Assembly (NCBI GenBank): GCA_963969345.1
Contig: OZ017770.1
Coordinates: 71,246 to 135,245 of the forward strand
Length of the DNA: 64,000 bases
Reading direction: 5' to 3'
From: Turbatrix aceti
Taxonomy: Eukaryota; Nematoda; Chromadorea; Rhabditida; Panagrolaimidae
Every line of letters begins with the position of its first letter. Within the stretch, counting starts at the first letter, position 1. The notes beneath the pieces were generated by a model that saw only the letters and a list, made by a program, of their open reading frames with translations, did no database searches and was not told the origin of the DNA. This document shows, piece by piece, positions 13,701-28,700 of this stretch. The position numbers and the translations under genes were made by a program.

Positions 13701-16700
13701 TGACAGTATGTTAAATTAACCTAAAATCATCAAGATATTAAAAACAACATATTATTTAGGTGTTTCGTGTGACGAATGCTCACATGCCTGTCGTTTTAAC
13801 GGTAAATTGGGCGATCAACCTATCATTGTCTGTTATTGTCCAACCGGGTATGAACTTGCATCGGATCAGAAAAATTGCAGAGAAGTAACCGCAGAAGAAG
13901 AAAAAGAATTGGTTGAGGTAAGAATTACAAACACTTTAAAATATAAAACATGCTATTCAGACACAGAAACCGTACGATGAAGCCGATATGTTAACAACCG
14001 CACAAACAGCCATCGAACTACTAAATGTAGATGCTTATCCGACAGACGAGCAAGGAAAAGAAAAAAGACCTATTGTAACAGTAGACAATCGCGTATTACC
14101 TGTTGACGATTATGGAACAACATTTAACCAAATTGGGCAACCGGTTGACACAAACGAAGACGGATTGCCTTTAGCTCCGGACGGTACCCTGTTGCCACAA
14201 AATAAAAAAGGAGAATGGGTATATCCACCGATAAACAAAGACGGAAATGTATTGCCAAAAGACAGCAACGGAAGGTATGTGTATCCCATTTACGACAAAG
14301 ACGGAACGCTTGACAAAAATAACGAAGGTGCGAACGTCGACCGAAACGGAGAGCCATTGCCAACAAACCAATACGGAATACCAATCAGTTCGGATGGATC
14401 TATATATCCTACGGATGAACTTGGTTCATTTGTAATTCCTGACACAGAAGATTTAATTACTTTACATGACTCCACCGATGCAACCGGCAAGATCGTCTAT
14501 CCGATCATTGGATCTGACGGTCAAACGCTTGCTACGGATTCCACGGGCGCCCACGTCGACAAGGACGGCGAACCAGTTCAGACTGATGATGCTGGCAGAC
14601 CAATCGGACCCGATGGACAACCATTGCCAACAGACAGCGCCGGCAGATACATCTACCCCGAACCAGCGACTTCTAAGCCTCGACCAACGACCGATGGAGG
14701 TGCCCCAGTTGAAGTGCGTGGTCCTGACGGCCAATTGTTGCCCACTGACAGCAGCGGCAACATTGTCAACCCTGAAACTGGTCTTCCTATTCCAACTGAT
14801 GCCGCTGGCCAATACGTCGGCCCCGATGGGTCACCGTTGCCTACAGAATCTGACGGTACTGTTCTGCTTATTCAAACAACAGATATTCCTGCAAGCACGC
14901 TACCGACTGACGAGACCGGCAAGATCGTCTATCCGATCATTGGATCTGACGGTCAAACGCTTGCTACGGATTCCACGGGCGCCCACGTCGACAAGGACGG
15001 CGAACCAGTTCAGACTGATGATGCTGGCAGACCAATCGGACCCGATGGACAACCATTGCCAACAGACAGCGCCGGCAGATACATCTACCCCGAACCAGCG
15101 ACTTCTAAGCCTCGACCAACGACCGATGGAGGTGCCCCAGTTGAAGTGCGTGGTCCTGACGGCCAATTGTTGCCCACTGACAGCAGCGGTAACATTGTCA
15201 ACCCTGAAACTGGTCTTCCTATTCCAACTGATGCCGCTGGCCAATACGTCGGCCCCGATGGGTCACCGTTGCCTACAGAATCTGATGGTACTGTTCTGCT
15301 TATTCAAACAACAGATATTCCTGCAAGCACGCTACCGACTGACGACACCGGCAAGATCGTCTATCCGATCATTGGATCTGACGGTCAAACGCTTGCTACG
15401 GATTCCACGGGCGCCCACGTCGACAAGGACGGCGAACCAGTTCAGACTGATGATGCTGGCAGACCAATCGGACCCGATGGACAACCATTGCCAACAGACA
15501 GCGCCGGCAGATACATCTACCCCGAACCATCGACTTCTAAGCCTCGACCAACGACCGATGGAGGTGCCCCAGTTGAAGTGCGTGGTCCTGACGGCCAGTT
15601 GTTGCCCACTGACAGCAGCGGTAACATTGTCAACCCTGAAACTGGTCTTCCTATTCCAACTGATGCCGCTGGCCAATACGTCGGCCCCGATGGGTCACCG
15701 TTGCCTACAGAATCTGATGGTACTGTTCTGCTTATTCAAACAACAGATATTCCTGCAAGCACGCTACCGACTGACGACACCGGCAAGATCGTCTATCCGA
15801 TCATTGGATCTGACGGTCAAACGCTTGCTACGGATTCCACGGGCGCCCACGTCGACAAGGACGGCGAACCAGTTCAGACTGATGATGCTGGCAGACCAAT
15901 CGGACCCGATGGACAACCATTGCCAACAGACAGCGCCGGCAGATATATCTACCCCGAACCGGCGACTTCTAAGCCTCGACCAACGACCGATGGAGGTGCC
16001 CCAGTTGAAGTGCGTGGTCCTGACGGCCAATTGTTGCCCACTGACAGCAGCGGTAACATTGTCAACCCTCAAACTGGTGAACACATTCCCGTCAACGCAG
16101 AAGGACAATTCGTTTCTCCAGATGGTTCGCCATTGCCTACGGACGCAGATGGTGTCGTTTTACTGGTTAGAGCCACCGATCTTCCTGATCATACTTTGCC
16201 TACGGACAAATCCGGAAAAACTGTTTTACCTGTTATTGGTTCTGACGGTCAGCCGCTAGCTACGGATTCCACGGGCGCCCACGTCGACAAGGACGGCGAA
16301 CCAGTTCAGACTGATGATGCTGGCAGACCAATCGGACCCGATGGACAACCATTGCCAACAGACAGCGCCGGCAGATACATCTACCCCGAACCAGCGACTT
16401 CTAAGCCTCGACCAACGACCGATGGAGGTGCCCCAGTTGAAGTGCGTGGTCCTGACGGCCAATTGTTGCCCACTGACAGCAGCGGCAACATTGTCAACCC
16501 TGAAACTGGTCTTCCTATTCCAACTGATGCCGCTGGCCAATACGTCGGCCCCGATGGGTCACCGTTGCCTACAGAATCTGACGGTACTGTTCTGCTTATT
16601 CAAACAACAGATATTCCTGCAAGCACGCTACCGACTGACGACACCGGCAAGATCGTCTATCCGATCATTGGATCTGACGGTCAAACGCTTGCTACGGATT

Positions 16701-19700
16701 CCACGGGCGCCCACGTCGACAAGGACGGCGAACCAGTTCAGACTGATGATGCTGGCAGACCAATCGGACCCGATGGACAACCATTGCCAACAGACAGCGC
16801 CGGCAGATACATCTACCCCGAACCAGCGACTTCTAAGCCTCGACCAACGACCGATGGAGGTGCCCCAGTTGAAGTGCGTGGTCCTGACGGCCAGTTGTTG
16901 CCCACTGACAGCAGCGGTAACATTGTCAACCCTGAAACTGGTCTTCCTATTCCAACTGATGCCGCTGGCCAATACGTCGGCCCCGATGGGTCACCGTTGC
17001 CTACAGAATCTGATGGTACTGTTCTGCTTATTCAAACAACAGATATTCCTGCAAGCACGCTACCGACTGACGACACCGGCAAGATCGTCTATCCGATCAT
17101 TGGATCTGACGGTCAAACGCTTGCTACGGATTCCACGGGCGCCCACGTCGACAAGGACGGCGAACCAGTTCAGACTGATGATGCTGGCAGACCAATCGGA
17201 CCCGATGGACAACCATTGCCAACAGACAGCGCCGGCAGATATATCTACCCCGAACCGGCGACTTCTAAGCCTCGACCAACGACCGATGGAGGTGCCCCAG
17301 TTGAAGTGCGTGGTCCTGACGGCCAATTGTTGCCCACTGACAGCAGCGGTAACATTGTCAACCCTCAAACTGGTGAACACATTCCCGTCAACGCAGAAGG
17401 ACAATTCGTTTCTCCAGATGGTTCGCCATTGCCTACGGACGCAGATGGTGTCGTTTTACTGGTTAGAGCCACCGATCTTCCTGATCATACTTTGCCTACG
17501 GACAAATCCGGAAAAACTGTTTTACCTGTTATTGGTTCTGACGGTCAGCCGCTAGCTACGGATTCCACGGGCGCCCACGTCGACAAGGACGGCGAACCAG
17601 TTCAGACTGATGATGCTGGCAGACCAATCGGACCCGATGGACAACCATTGCCAACAGACAGCGCCGGCAGATACATCTACCCCGAACCAGCGACTTCTAA
17701 GCCTCGACCAACGACCGATGGAGGTGCCCCAGTTGAAGTGCGTGGTCCTGACGGCCAATTGTTGCCCACTGACAGCAGCGGCAACATTGTCAACCCTGAA
17801 ACTGGTCTTCCTATTCCAACTGATGCCGCTGGCCAATACGTCGGCCCCGATGGGTCACCGTTGCCTACAGAATCTGACGGTACTGTTCTGCTTATTCAAA
17901 CAACAGATATTCCTGCAAGCACGCTACCGACTGACGACACCGGCAAGATCGTCTATCCGATCATTGGATCTGACGGTCAAACGCTTGCTACGGATTCCAC
18001 GGGCGCCCACGTCGACAAGGACGGCGAACCAGTTCAGACTGATGATGCTGGCAGACCAATCGGACCCGATGGACAACCATTGCCAACAGACAGCGCCGGC
18101 AGATACATCTACCCCGAACCAGCGACTTCTAAGCCTCGACCAACGACCGATGGAGGTGCCCCAGTTGAAGTGCGTGGTCCTGACGGCCAATTGTTGCCCA
18201 CTGACAGCAGCGGTAACATTGTCAACCCTGAAACTGGTCTTCCTATTCCAACTGATGCCGCTGGCCAATACGTCGGCCCCGATGGGTCACCGTTGCCTAC
18301 AGAATCTGATGGTACTGTTCTGCTTATTCAAACAACAGATATTCCTGCAAGCACGCTACCGACTGACAACACCGGCAAGATCGTCTATCCGATCATTGGA
18401 TCTGACGGTCAAACGCTTGCTACGGATTCCACGGGCGCCCACGTCGACAAGGACGGCGAACCAGTTCAGACTGATGATGCTGGCAGACCAATTGGACCCG
18501 ATGGACAACCATTGCCAACAGACAGCGCCGGCAGATATATCTACCCCGAACCAGCGACTTCTAAGCCTCGACCAACGACCGATGGAGGTGCCCCAGTTGA
18601 AGTGCGTGGTCCTGACGGCCAATTGTTGCCCACTGACAGCAGCGGTAACATTGTCAACCCTGAAACTGGTCTTCCTATTCCAACTGATGCCGCTGGCCAA
18701 TACGTCGGCCCCGATGGGTCACCGTTGCCTACAGAATCTGATGGTACTGTTCTGCTTATTCAAACAACAGATATTCCTGCAAGCACGCTACCGACTGACG
18801 ACACCGGCAAGATCGTCTATCCGATCATTGGATCTGACGGTCAAACGCTTGCTACGGATTCCACGGGCGCCCACGTCGACAAGGACGAAGAACCAGTTCA
18901 GACTGATGATGCTGGCAGACCAATCGGACCCGATGGACAACCATTGCCAACAGACAGCGCCGGCAGATACATCTACCCCGAACCAGCGACTTCTAAGCCT
19001 CGACCAACGACCGATGGAGGTGCCCCAGTTGAAGTGCGTGGTCCTGACGGCCAATTGTTGCCCACTGACAGCAGCGGTAACATTGTCAACCCTGAAACTG
19101 GTCTTCCTATTCCAACTGATGCCGCTGGCCAATACGTCGGCCCCGATGGGTCACCGTTGCCTACAGAATCTGATGGTACTGTTCTGCTTATTCAAACAAC
19201 AGATATTCCTGCAAGCACGCTACCGACTGACGACACCGGCAAGATCGTCTATCCGATCATTGGATCTGACGGTCAAACGCTTGCTACGGATTCCACGGGC
19301 GCCCACGTCGACAAGGACGGCGAACCAGTTCAGACTGATGATGCTGGCAGACCAATCGGACCCGATGGACAACCATTGCCAACAGACAGCGCCGGCAGAT
19401 ACATCTACCCCGAACCATCGACTTCTAAGCCTCGACCAACGACCGATGGAGGTGCCCCAGTTGAAGTGCGTGGTCCTGACGGCCAATTGTTGCCCACTGA
19501 CAGCAGCGGCAACATTGTCAACCCTCAAACTGGTGAACACATTCCCGTCAACGCAGAAGGACAATTCGTTTCTCCAGATGGTTCGCCATTGCCTACGGAC
19601 GCAGATGGTGTCGTTTTACTGGTTAGAGCCACCGATCTTCCTGATCATACTTTGCCTACGGACAAATCCGGAAAAACTGTTTTACCTGTTATTGGTTCTG

Positions 19701-22700
19701 ACGGTCAGCCGCTAGCTACGGATTCCACGGGCGCCCACGTCGACAAGGACGGCGAACCAGTTCAGACTGATGATGCTGGCAGACCAATCGGACCCGATGG
19801 ACAACCATTGCCAACAGACAGCGCCGGCAGATACATCTACCCCGAACCAGCGACTTCTAAGCCTCGACCAACGACCGATGGAGGTGCCCCAGTTGAAGTG
19901 CGTGGTCCTGACGGCCAATTGTTGCCCACTGACAGCAGCGGCAACATTGTCAACCCTGAAACTGGTCTTCCTATTCCAACTGATGCCGCTGGCCAATACG
20001 TCGGCCCCGATGGGTCACCGTTGCCTACAGAATCTGATGGTACTGTTCTGCTTATTCAAACAACAGATATTCCTGCAAGCACGCTACCGACTGACGACAC
20101 CGGCAAGATCGTCTATCCGATCATTGGATCTGACGGTCAAACGCTTGCTACGGATTCCACGGGCGCCCACGTCGACAAGGACGAAGAACCAGTTCAGACT
20201 GATGATGCTGGCAGACCAATCGGACCCGATGGACAACCATTGCCAACAGACAGCGCCGGCAGATACATCTACCCCGAACCAGCGACTTCTAAGCCTCGAC
20301 CAACGACCGATGGAGGTGCCCCAGTTGAAGTGCGTGGTCCTGACGGCCAATTGTTGCCCACTGACAGCAGCGGTAACATTGTCAACCCTGAAACTGGTCT
20401 TCCTATTCCAACTGATGCCGCTGGCCAATACGTCGGCCCCGATGGGTCACCGTTGCCTACAGAATCTGATGGTACTGTTCTGCTTATTCAAACAACAGAT
20501 ATTCCTGCAAGCACGCTACCGACTGACGACACCGGCAAGATCGTCTATCCGATCATTGGATCTGACGGTCAAACGCTTGCTACGGATTCCACGGGCGCCC
20601 ACGTCGACAAGGACAGCGAACCAGTTCAGACTGATGATGCTGGCAGACCAATCGGACCCGATGGACAACCATTGCCAACAGACAGCGCCGGCAGATACAT
20701 CTACCCCGAACCAGCGACTTCTAAGCCTCGACCAACGACCGATGGAGGTGCCCCAGTTGAAGTGCGTGGTCCTGACGGCCAGTTGTTGCCCACTGACAGC
20801 AGCGGTAACATTGTCAACCCTGAAACTGGTCTTCCTATTCCAACTGATGCCGCTGGCCAATACGTCGGCCCCGATGGGTCACCGTTGCCTACAGAATCTG
20901 ACGGTACTGTTCTGCTTATTCAAACAACAGATATTCCTGCAAGCACGCTACCGACTGACGACACCGGCAAGATCGTCTATCCGATCATTGGATCTGACGG
21001 TCAAACGCTTGCTACGGATTCCACGGGCGCCCACGTCGACAAGGACGGCGAACCAGTTCAGACTGATGATGCTGGCAGACCAATCGGACCCGATGGACAA
21101 CCATTGCCAACAGACAGCGCCGGCAGATATATCTACCCCGAACCGGCGACTTCTAAGCCTCGACCAACGACCGATGGAGGTGCCCCAGTTGAAGTGCGGG
21201 GTCCTGACGGCCAATTGTTGCCCACTGACAGCAGCGGTAACATTGTCAACCCTCAAACTGGTGAACACATTCCCGTCAACGCAGAAGGACAATTCGTTTC
21301 TCCAGATGGTTCGCCATTGCCTACGGACGCAGATGGTGTCGTTTTACTGGTTAGAGCCACCGATCTTCCTGATCATACTTTGCCTACGGACAAATCCGGA
21401 AAAACTGTTTTACCTGTTATTGGTTCTGACGGTCAGCCGCTAGCTACGGATTCTACGGGCACCCACGTCGACAAGGACGGCGAACCAGTTCAGACTGATG
21501 ATGCTGGCAGACCAATTGGACCCGATGGACAACCATTGCCAACAGACAGCGCCGGCAGATATATCTACCCCGAACCGGCGACTTCTAAGCCTCGAACAAC
21601 GACCGATGGAGGTGCCCCAGTTGAAGTGCGTGGTCCTGACGGCCAGTTGTTGCCCACTGACAGCAGCGGTAACATTGTCAACCCTGAAACTGGTCTTCCT
21701 ATTCCAACTGATGCCGCTGGCCAATACGTCGGCCCCGATGGGTCACCGTTGCCTACAGAATCTGATGGTACTGTTCTGCTTATTCAAACAACAGATATTC
21801 CTGCAAGCACGCTACCGACTGACGACACCGGCAAGATCGTCTATCCGATCATTGGATCTGACGGTCAAACGCTTGCTACGGATTCCACGGGCGCCCACGT
21901 CGACAAGGACGGCGAACCAGTTCAGACTGATGAGGCTGGCAGACCAATCGGACCCGATGGACAACCATTGCCAAAAGACAGCGCCGGCAGATACATCTAC
22001 CCCGAACCAGCGACTTCTAAGCCTCGACCAACGACCGATGGAGGTGCCCCAGTTGAAGTGCGTGGTCCTGACGGCCAATTGTTGCCCACTGACAGCAGCG
22101 GTAACATTGTCAACCCTGAAACTGGTCTTCCTATTCCAACTGATGCCGCTGGCCAATACGTCGGCCCCGATGGGTCACCGTTGCCTACAGAATCTGATGG
22201 TACTGTTCTGCTTATTCAAACAACAGATATTCCTGCAAGCACGCTACCGACTGACGACACCGGCAAGATCGTCTATCCGATCATTGGATCTGACGGTCAA
22301 ACGCTTGCTACGGATTCCACGGGCGCCCACGTCGACAAGGACGGCGAACCAGTTCAGACTGATGAGGCTGGCAGACCAATCGGACCCGATGGACAACCAT
22401 TGCCAAAAGACAGCGCCGGCAGATACATCTACCCCGAACCAGCGACTTCTAAGCCTCGACCAACGACCGATGGAGGTGCCCCAGTTGAAGTGCGTGGTCC
22501 TGACGGCCAATTGTTGCCCACTGACAGCAGCGGTAACATTGTCAACCCTGAAACTGGTCTTCCTATTCCAACTGATGCCGCTGGCCAATACGTCGGCCCC
22601 GATGGGTCACCGTTGCCTACAGAATCTGATGGTACTGTTCTGCTTATTCAAACAACAGATATTCCTGCAAGCACGCTACCGACTGACGACACCGGCAAGA

Positions 22701-25700
22701 TCGTCTATCCGATCATTGGATCTGACGGTCAAACGCTTGCTACGGATTCCACGGGCGCCCACGTCGACAAGGACGGCGAACCAGTTCAGACTGATGATGC
22801 TGGCAGACCAATCGGACCCGATGGACAACCATTGCCAACAGACAGCGCCGGCAGATACATCTACCCCGAACCAGCGACTTCTAAGCCTCGACCAACGACC
22901 GATGGAGGTGCCCCAGTTGAAGTGCGTGGTCCTGACGGCCAATTGTTGCCCACTGACAGCAGCGGTAACATTGTCAACCCTGAAACTGGTCTTCCTATTC
23001 CAACTGATGCCGCTGGCCAATACGTCGGCCCCGATGGGTCACCGTTGCCTACAGAATCTGATGGTACTGTTCTGCTTATTCAAACAACAGATATTCCTGC
23101 AAGCACGCTACCGACTGACGACACCGGCAAGATCGTCTATCCGATCATTGGATCTGACGGTCAAACGCTTGCTACGGATTCCACGGGCGCCCACGTCGAC
23201 AAGGACGGCGAACCAGTTCAGACTGATGATGCTGGCAGACCAATTGGACCCGATGGACAACCATTGCCAACAGACAGCGCCGGCAGATATATCTACCCCG
23301 AACCAGCGACTTCTAAGCCTCGACCAACGACCGATGGAGGTGCCCCAGTTGAAGTGCGTGGTCCTGACGGCCAATTGTTGCCCACTGACAGCAGCGGTAA
23401 CATTGTCAACCCTGAAACTGGTCTTCCTATTCCAACTGATGCCGCTGGCCAATACGTCGGCCCCGATGGGTCACCGTTGCCTACAGAATCTGATGGTACT
23501 GTTCTGCTTATTCAAACAACAGATATTCCTGCAAGCACGCTACCGACTGACAACACCGGCAAGATCGTCTATCCGATCATTGGATCTGACGGTCAAACGC
23601 TTGCTACGGATTCCACGGGCGCCCACGTCGACAAGGACGGCGAACCAGTTCAGACTGATGATGCTGGCAGACCAATTGGACCCGATGGACAACCATTGCC
23701 AACAGACAGCGCCGGCAGATATATCTACCCCGAACCAGCGACTTCTAAGCCTCGACCAACGACCGATGGAGGTGCCCCAGTTGAAGTGCGTGGTCCTGAC
23801 GGCCAATTGTTGCCCACTGACAGCAGCGGTAACATTGTCAACCCTGAAACTGGTCTTCCTATTCCAACTGATGCAGCTGGCCAATACGTCGGCCCCGATG
23901 GGTCACCGTTGCCTACAGAATCTGACGGTACTGTTCTGCTTATTCAAACAACAGATATTCCTGCAAGCACGCTACCGACTGACGACACCGGCAAGATCGT
24001 CTATCCGATCATTGGATCTGACGGTCAAACGCTTGCTACGGATTCCACGGGCGCCCACGTCGACAAGGACGGCGAACCAGTTCAGACTGATGATGCTGGC
24101 AGACCAATCGGACCCGATGGACAACCATTGCCAACAGACAGCGCCGGCAGATATATCTACCCCGAACCGGCGACTTCTAAGCCTCGAACAACGACCGATG
24201 GAGGTGCCCCAGTTGAAGTGCGTGGTCCTGACGGCCAATTGTTGCCCACTGACAGCAGCGGTAACATTGTCAACCCTGAAACTGGTCTTCCTATTCCAAC
24301 TGATGCAGCTGGCCAATACGTCGGCCCCGATGGGTCACCGTTGCCTACAGAATCTGACGGTACTGTTCTGCTTATTCAAACAACAGATATTCCTGCAAGC
24401 ACGCTACCGACTGACGACACCGGCAAGATCGTCTATCCGATCATTGGATCTGACGGTCAAACGCTTGCTACGGATTCCACGGGCGCCCACGTCGACAAGG
24501 ACGGCGAACCAGTTCAGACTGATGATGCTGGCAGACCAATCGGACCCGATGGACAACCATTGCCAACAGACAGCGCCGGCAGATATATCTACCCCGAACC
24601 GGCGACTTCTAAGCCTCGACCAACGACCGATGGAGGTGCCCCAGTTGAAGTGCGGGGTCCTGACGGCCAATTGTTGCCCACTGACAGCAGCGGTAACATT
24701 GTCAACCCTCAAACTGGTGAACACATTCCCGTCAACGCAGAAGGACAATTCGTTTCTCCAGATGGTTCGCCATTGCCTACGGACGCAGATGGTGTCGTTT
24801 TACTGGTTAGAGCCACCGATCTTCCTGATCATACTTTGCCTACGGACAAATCCGGAAAAACTGTTTTACCTGTTATTGGTTCTGACGGTCAGCCGCTAGC
24901 TACGGATTCTACGGGCACCCACGTCGACAAGGACGGCGAACCAGTTCAGACTGATGATGCTGGCAGACCAATTGGACCCGATGGACAACCATTGCCAACA
25001 GACAGCGCCGGCAGATATATCTACCCCGAACCGGCGACTTCTAAGCCTCGAACAACGACCGATGGAGGTGCCCCAGTTGAAGTGCGTGGTCCTGACGGCC
25101 AGTTGTTGCCCACTGACAGCAGCGGTAACATTGTCAACCCTGAAACTGGTCTTCCTATTCCAACTGATGCCGCTGGCCAATACGTCGGCCCCGATGGGTC
25201 ACCGTTGCCTACAGAATCTGATGGTACTGTTCTGCTTATTCAAACAACAGATATTCCTGCAAGCACGCTACCGACTGACGACACCGGCAAGATCGTCTAT
25301 CCGATCATTGGATCTGACGGTCAAACGCTTGCTACGGATTCCACGGGCGCCCACGTCGACAAGGACGGCGAACCAGTTCAGACTGATGAGGCTGGCAGAC
25401 CAATCGGACCCGATGGACAACCATTGCCAAAAGACAGCGCCGGCAGATACATCTACCCCGAACCAGCGACTTCTAAGCCTCGACCAACGACCGATGGAGG
25501 TGCCCCAGTTGAAGTGCGTGGTCCTGACGGCCAATTGTTGCCCACTGACAGCAGCGGTAACATTGTCAACCCTGAAACTGGTCTTCCTATTCCAACTGAT
25601 GCCGCTGGCCAATACGTCGGCCCCGATGGGTCACCGTTGCCTACAGAATCTGATGGTACTGTTCTGCTTATTCAAACAACAGATATTCCTGCAAGCACGC

Positions 25701-28700
25701 TACCGACTGACGACACCGGCAAGATCGTCTATCCGATCATTGGATCTGACGGTCAAACGCTTGCTACGGATTCCACGGGCGCCCACGTCGACAAGGACGG
25801 CGAACCAGTTCAGACTGATGATGCTGGCAGACCAATCGGACCCGATGGACAACCATTGCCAACAGACAGCGCCGGCAGATACATCTACCCCGAACCAGCG
25901 ACTTCTAAGCCTCGACCAACGACCGATGGAGGTGCCCCAGTTGAAGTGCGTGGTCCTGACGGCCAATTGTTGCCCACTGACAGCAGCGGTAACATTGTCA
26001 ACCCTGAAACTGGTCTTCCTATTCCAACTGATGCCGCTGGCCAATACGTCGGCCCCGATGGGTCACCGTTGCCTACAGAATCTGATGGTACTGTTCTGCT
26101 TATTCAAACAACAGATATTCCTGCAAGCACGCTACCGACTGACGACACCGGCAAGATCGTCTATCCGATCATTGGATCTGACGGTCAAACGCTTGCTACG
26201 GATTCCACGGGCGCCCACGTCGACAAGGACGGCGAACCAGTTCAGACTGATGAGGCTGGCAGACCAATCGGACCCGATGGACAACCATTGCCAAAAGACA
26301 GCGCCGGCAGATATATCTACCCCGAACCAGCGACTTCTAAGCCTCGACCAACGACCGATGGAGGTGCCCCAGTTGAAGTGCGTGGTCCTGACGGCCAATT
26401 GTTGCCCACTGACAGCAGCGGTAACATTGTCAACCCTGAAACTGGTCTTCCTATTCCAACTGATGCCGCTGGCCAATACGTCGGCCCCGATGGGTCACCG
26501 TTGCCTACAGAATCTGATGGTACTGTTCTGCTTATTCAAACAACAGATATTCCTGCAAGCACGCTACCGACTGACGACACCGGCAAGATCGTCTATCCGA
26601 TCATTGGATCTGACGGTCAAACGCTTGCTACGGATTCCACGGGCGCCCACGTCGACAAGGACGGCGAACCAGTTCAGACTGATGATGCTGGCAGACCAAT
26701 TGGACCCGATGGACAACCATTGCCAACAGACAGCGCCGGCAGATATATCTATCCTGAACCTGTGACAATTGCTCCTGCCACTGAAATCCGGAGTGATGTA
26801 CCATTGAATTGTTTGATACAAAATGTACTGGTTGACGTCATTTTCGTTGTCAATGCGGATCTATTTAACACTCATCGTTCTGCCGTACTGTCAATCGTTC
26901 GTTCTACTGTTAGCCGCTTGAATTTTGCACCTGACGTTTCGCAAGTATCATTTTTGCTTTACGGTACAAATGTGAAGATTCCTGTCAATCTTGGTGGTTA
27001 CAATGAGCAGTCAGAATTTTTGTCTAAAATAGAAGAATCCACTTCCGATGTTTATTCTTTGGGAGCGCCATCTGTTTCAGCGGGTTATTCAGCGGCTGCC
27101 CAGCAGTTCAGAAGTTTTGGTAGACATCAGGCATCATCAATCGTTATTTTATTGAGCAACGGAAAGGACATGTAATTTTTTTTTTTTTTGATATTGAAAC
27201 TTACTTTTTTTTCAGTAAAAGTGACAACGATCGCTCTGTGTTGAATAGTAGTGTAAATATTTACACCATTGGACCTGAAAACTATCATGCCGAACTTAAT
27301 GGCCAAACGCGTAATGTTATTTTGTACAACGATTTTAATGTGATTAGCGGTAATCAAATTATTAACTTGATTGAATTTTCATGTCAAAAAGGAAACGTGT
27401 TTCTGCCTACAGTATCCACACTAGATTTGGTAACATTGTATCCAGCGACAATGTTTCCTACAACAATTCCTCCAAATGATGTAAGCGTCGATTGTCAGCA
27501 AAAGCTCTATGACGCAAAGTTGTTGATTTTACTTGAAACCTCAGATAAAACATTTGACTACAAAACCCAATTGATTAATTTAATCGTCGATTTCGTAAAA
27601 AGTGTAGCAGATAACAGCTATATCAAATTCGGTGTTACAAACTACGGTTCAAATGTTCAGGTTGCAGTCGATATTGGAAATTATGATAATATTGCCGAAC
27701 TTGAAGACGAAATTAGGGATATGCATTTTGTTGGTGGATATCCCGATACACAACTCGCCTTTAAGACATCCGGTAGCTTATTTGCTGAACATCCAGTGTT
27801 TTATAAAAAAATACTCCTTCATGTTCATGATACCGATATACCGTATGTGTCGTTAATGATGTGATTCCAACTTTATAACGTTTCTTTTCTAGGTCCGATG
27901 CTATTAAAGAATTAGAAAACTTAGAAACATCAAATATTTTTGTTATTCACATTACATCACCAACTTGGAATACACTTAAGAGTAACACTGCTTATTGGAT
28001 GAATGTACTGTGCAACCAACCATGTAAGATTTAAAATGCATTTATAAAAAATTGCTTAGATGAATTTGCTTTTATTCCATCTTATTAAAAAAAAAATTTT
28101 ATTCGCGCTTTCACAATCACAACTCCTCAAAACAAATGGGGGGGGAAGTCTTGTAGTGCTACCAGGTCGGCTCGCCTTAATATATTTATTTACAAAACTA
28201 TAGTACCTAGTTTTGTAAATAAATTTTATCGTCGAAAAACCGTTAAAAAACAACAACAAACCCGAAGGAGACTGAATTACTCCCTCGTTGCACAGATTCA
28301 TTTCCGCACAATTATGAACCAACGACAAAATTACGGTGCCCGCCATTTACTTTTTGCTTCCAGATTAACCCAAAGGAGCGGTGCCAGGTCCGCATTCTGC
28401 GTGCATTTCTTTGCATTCTTCGCGGCTTTTACTTTTTCATAAATTTTGCGTAAAATATGCATGATTTTTTTATTTTTTTACGGCCCGTCTTGGCCCGGGC
28501 CGGCCAACAAAACCAATCGGCCCGGCCCGGGCGGTGGAAAACACCGGCCCGGCCCGGGCGGTGAAAAACACCGGTTTCGGAAATTTTTCGGGTAACCCGA
28601 CCCGAACCCAACACCGAACACGAAATTTTCGGGTAACCCGACCCGAACCCGAACCCGAACCCGAAAATTTCGGGTTACCCGACCCGAAACCCGAAATTTT

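Larger units (their letters stand above)
4826..13917 (+). other. dig-1: dig-1 exons 7-19: EGF, Ig and FN3 tandem domains
   Basis: Exons are 4826-5500, 5545-5797, 5849-6285, 6328-6728, 6787-6988, 7032-7358, 7410-8933, 8980-9125, 9176-9647, 9691-10323, 10373-10755, 13507-13705 and 13760-13917. Domains in order: an EGF-like module ([12 protein letters not shown]), then Ig, FN3, Ig, FN3, Ig, FN3, Ig, FN3, FN3, Ig, FN3, FN3, Ig, FN3, FN3, Ig, FN3, FN3, and a final Cys-rich EGF-like module ([21 protein letters not shown]). Ig domains show the G.P.P...W pattern. FN3 domains begin with GPGSPP-type linkers followed by WDPP and end in Y.I.V.A. The Ig-FN3-FN3 triplets from about 7.0 kb onward suggest growth by domain-block duplication. 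The last FN3 is split by the intron that holds the LTR element. Confidence 0.8.

Noticed and set aside
14475..26757. CRISPR-like or satellite interpretation of the tandem array
   Set aside because: The units are long, contiguous, protein-coding in frame over 12 kb and part of a spliced eukaryotic gene. There are no spacers.
14466..26765. Very long second plus-strand frames (up to 1133 codons) inside array 1, and equivalents in array 2
   Set aside because: They are shadows. A 432-bp unit is divisible by three, so any stop-free alternative frame in one unit repeats through the array. They break at every B segment and lack independent starts or homology.
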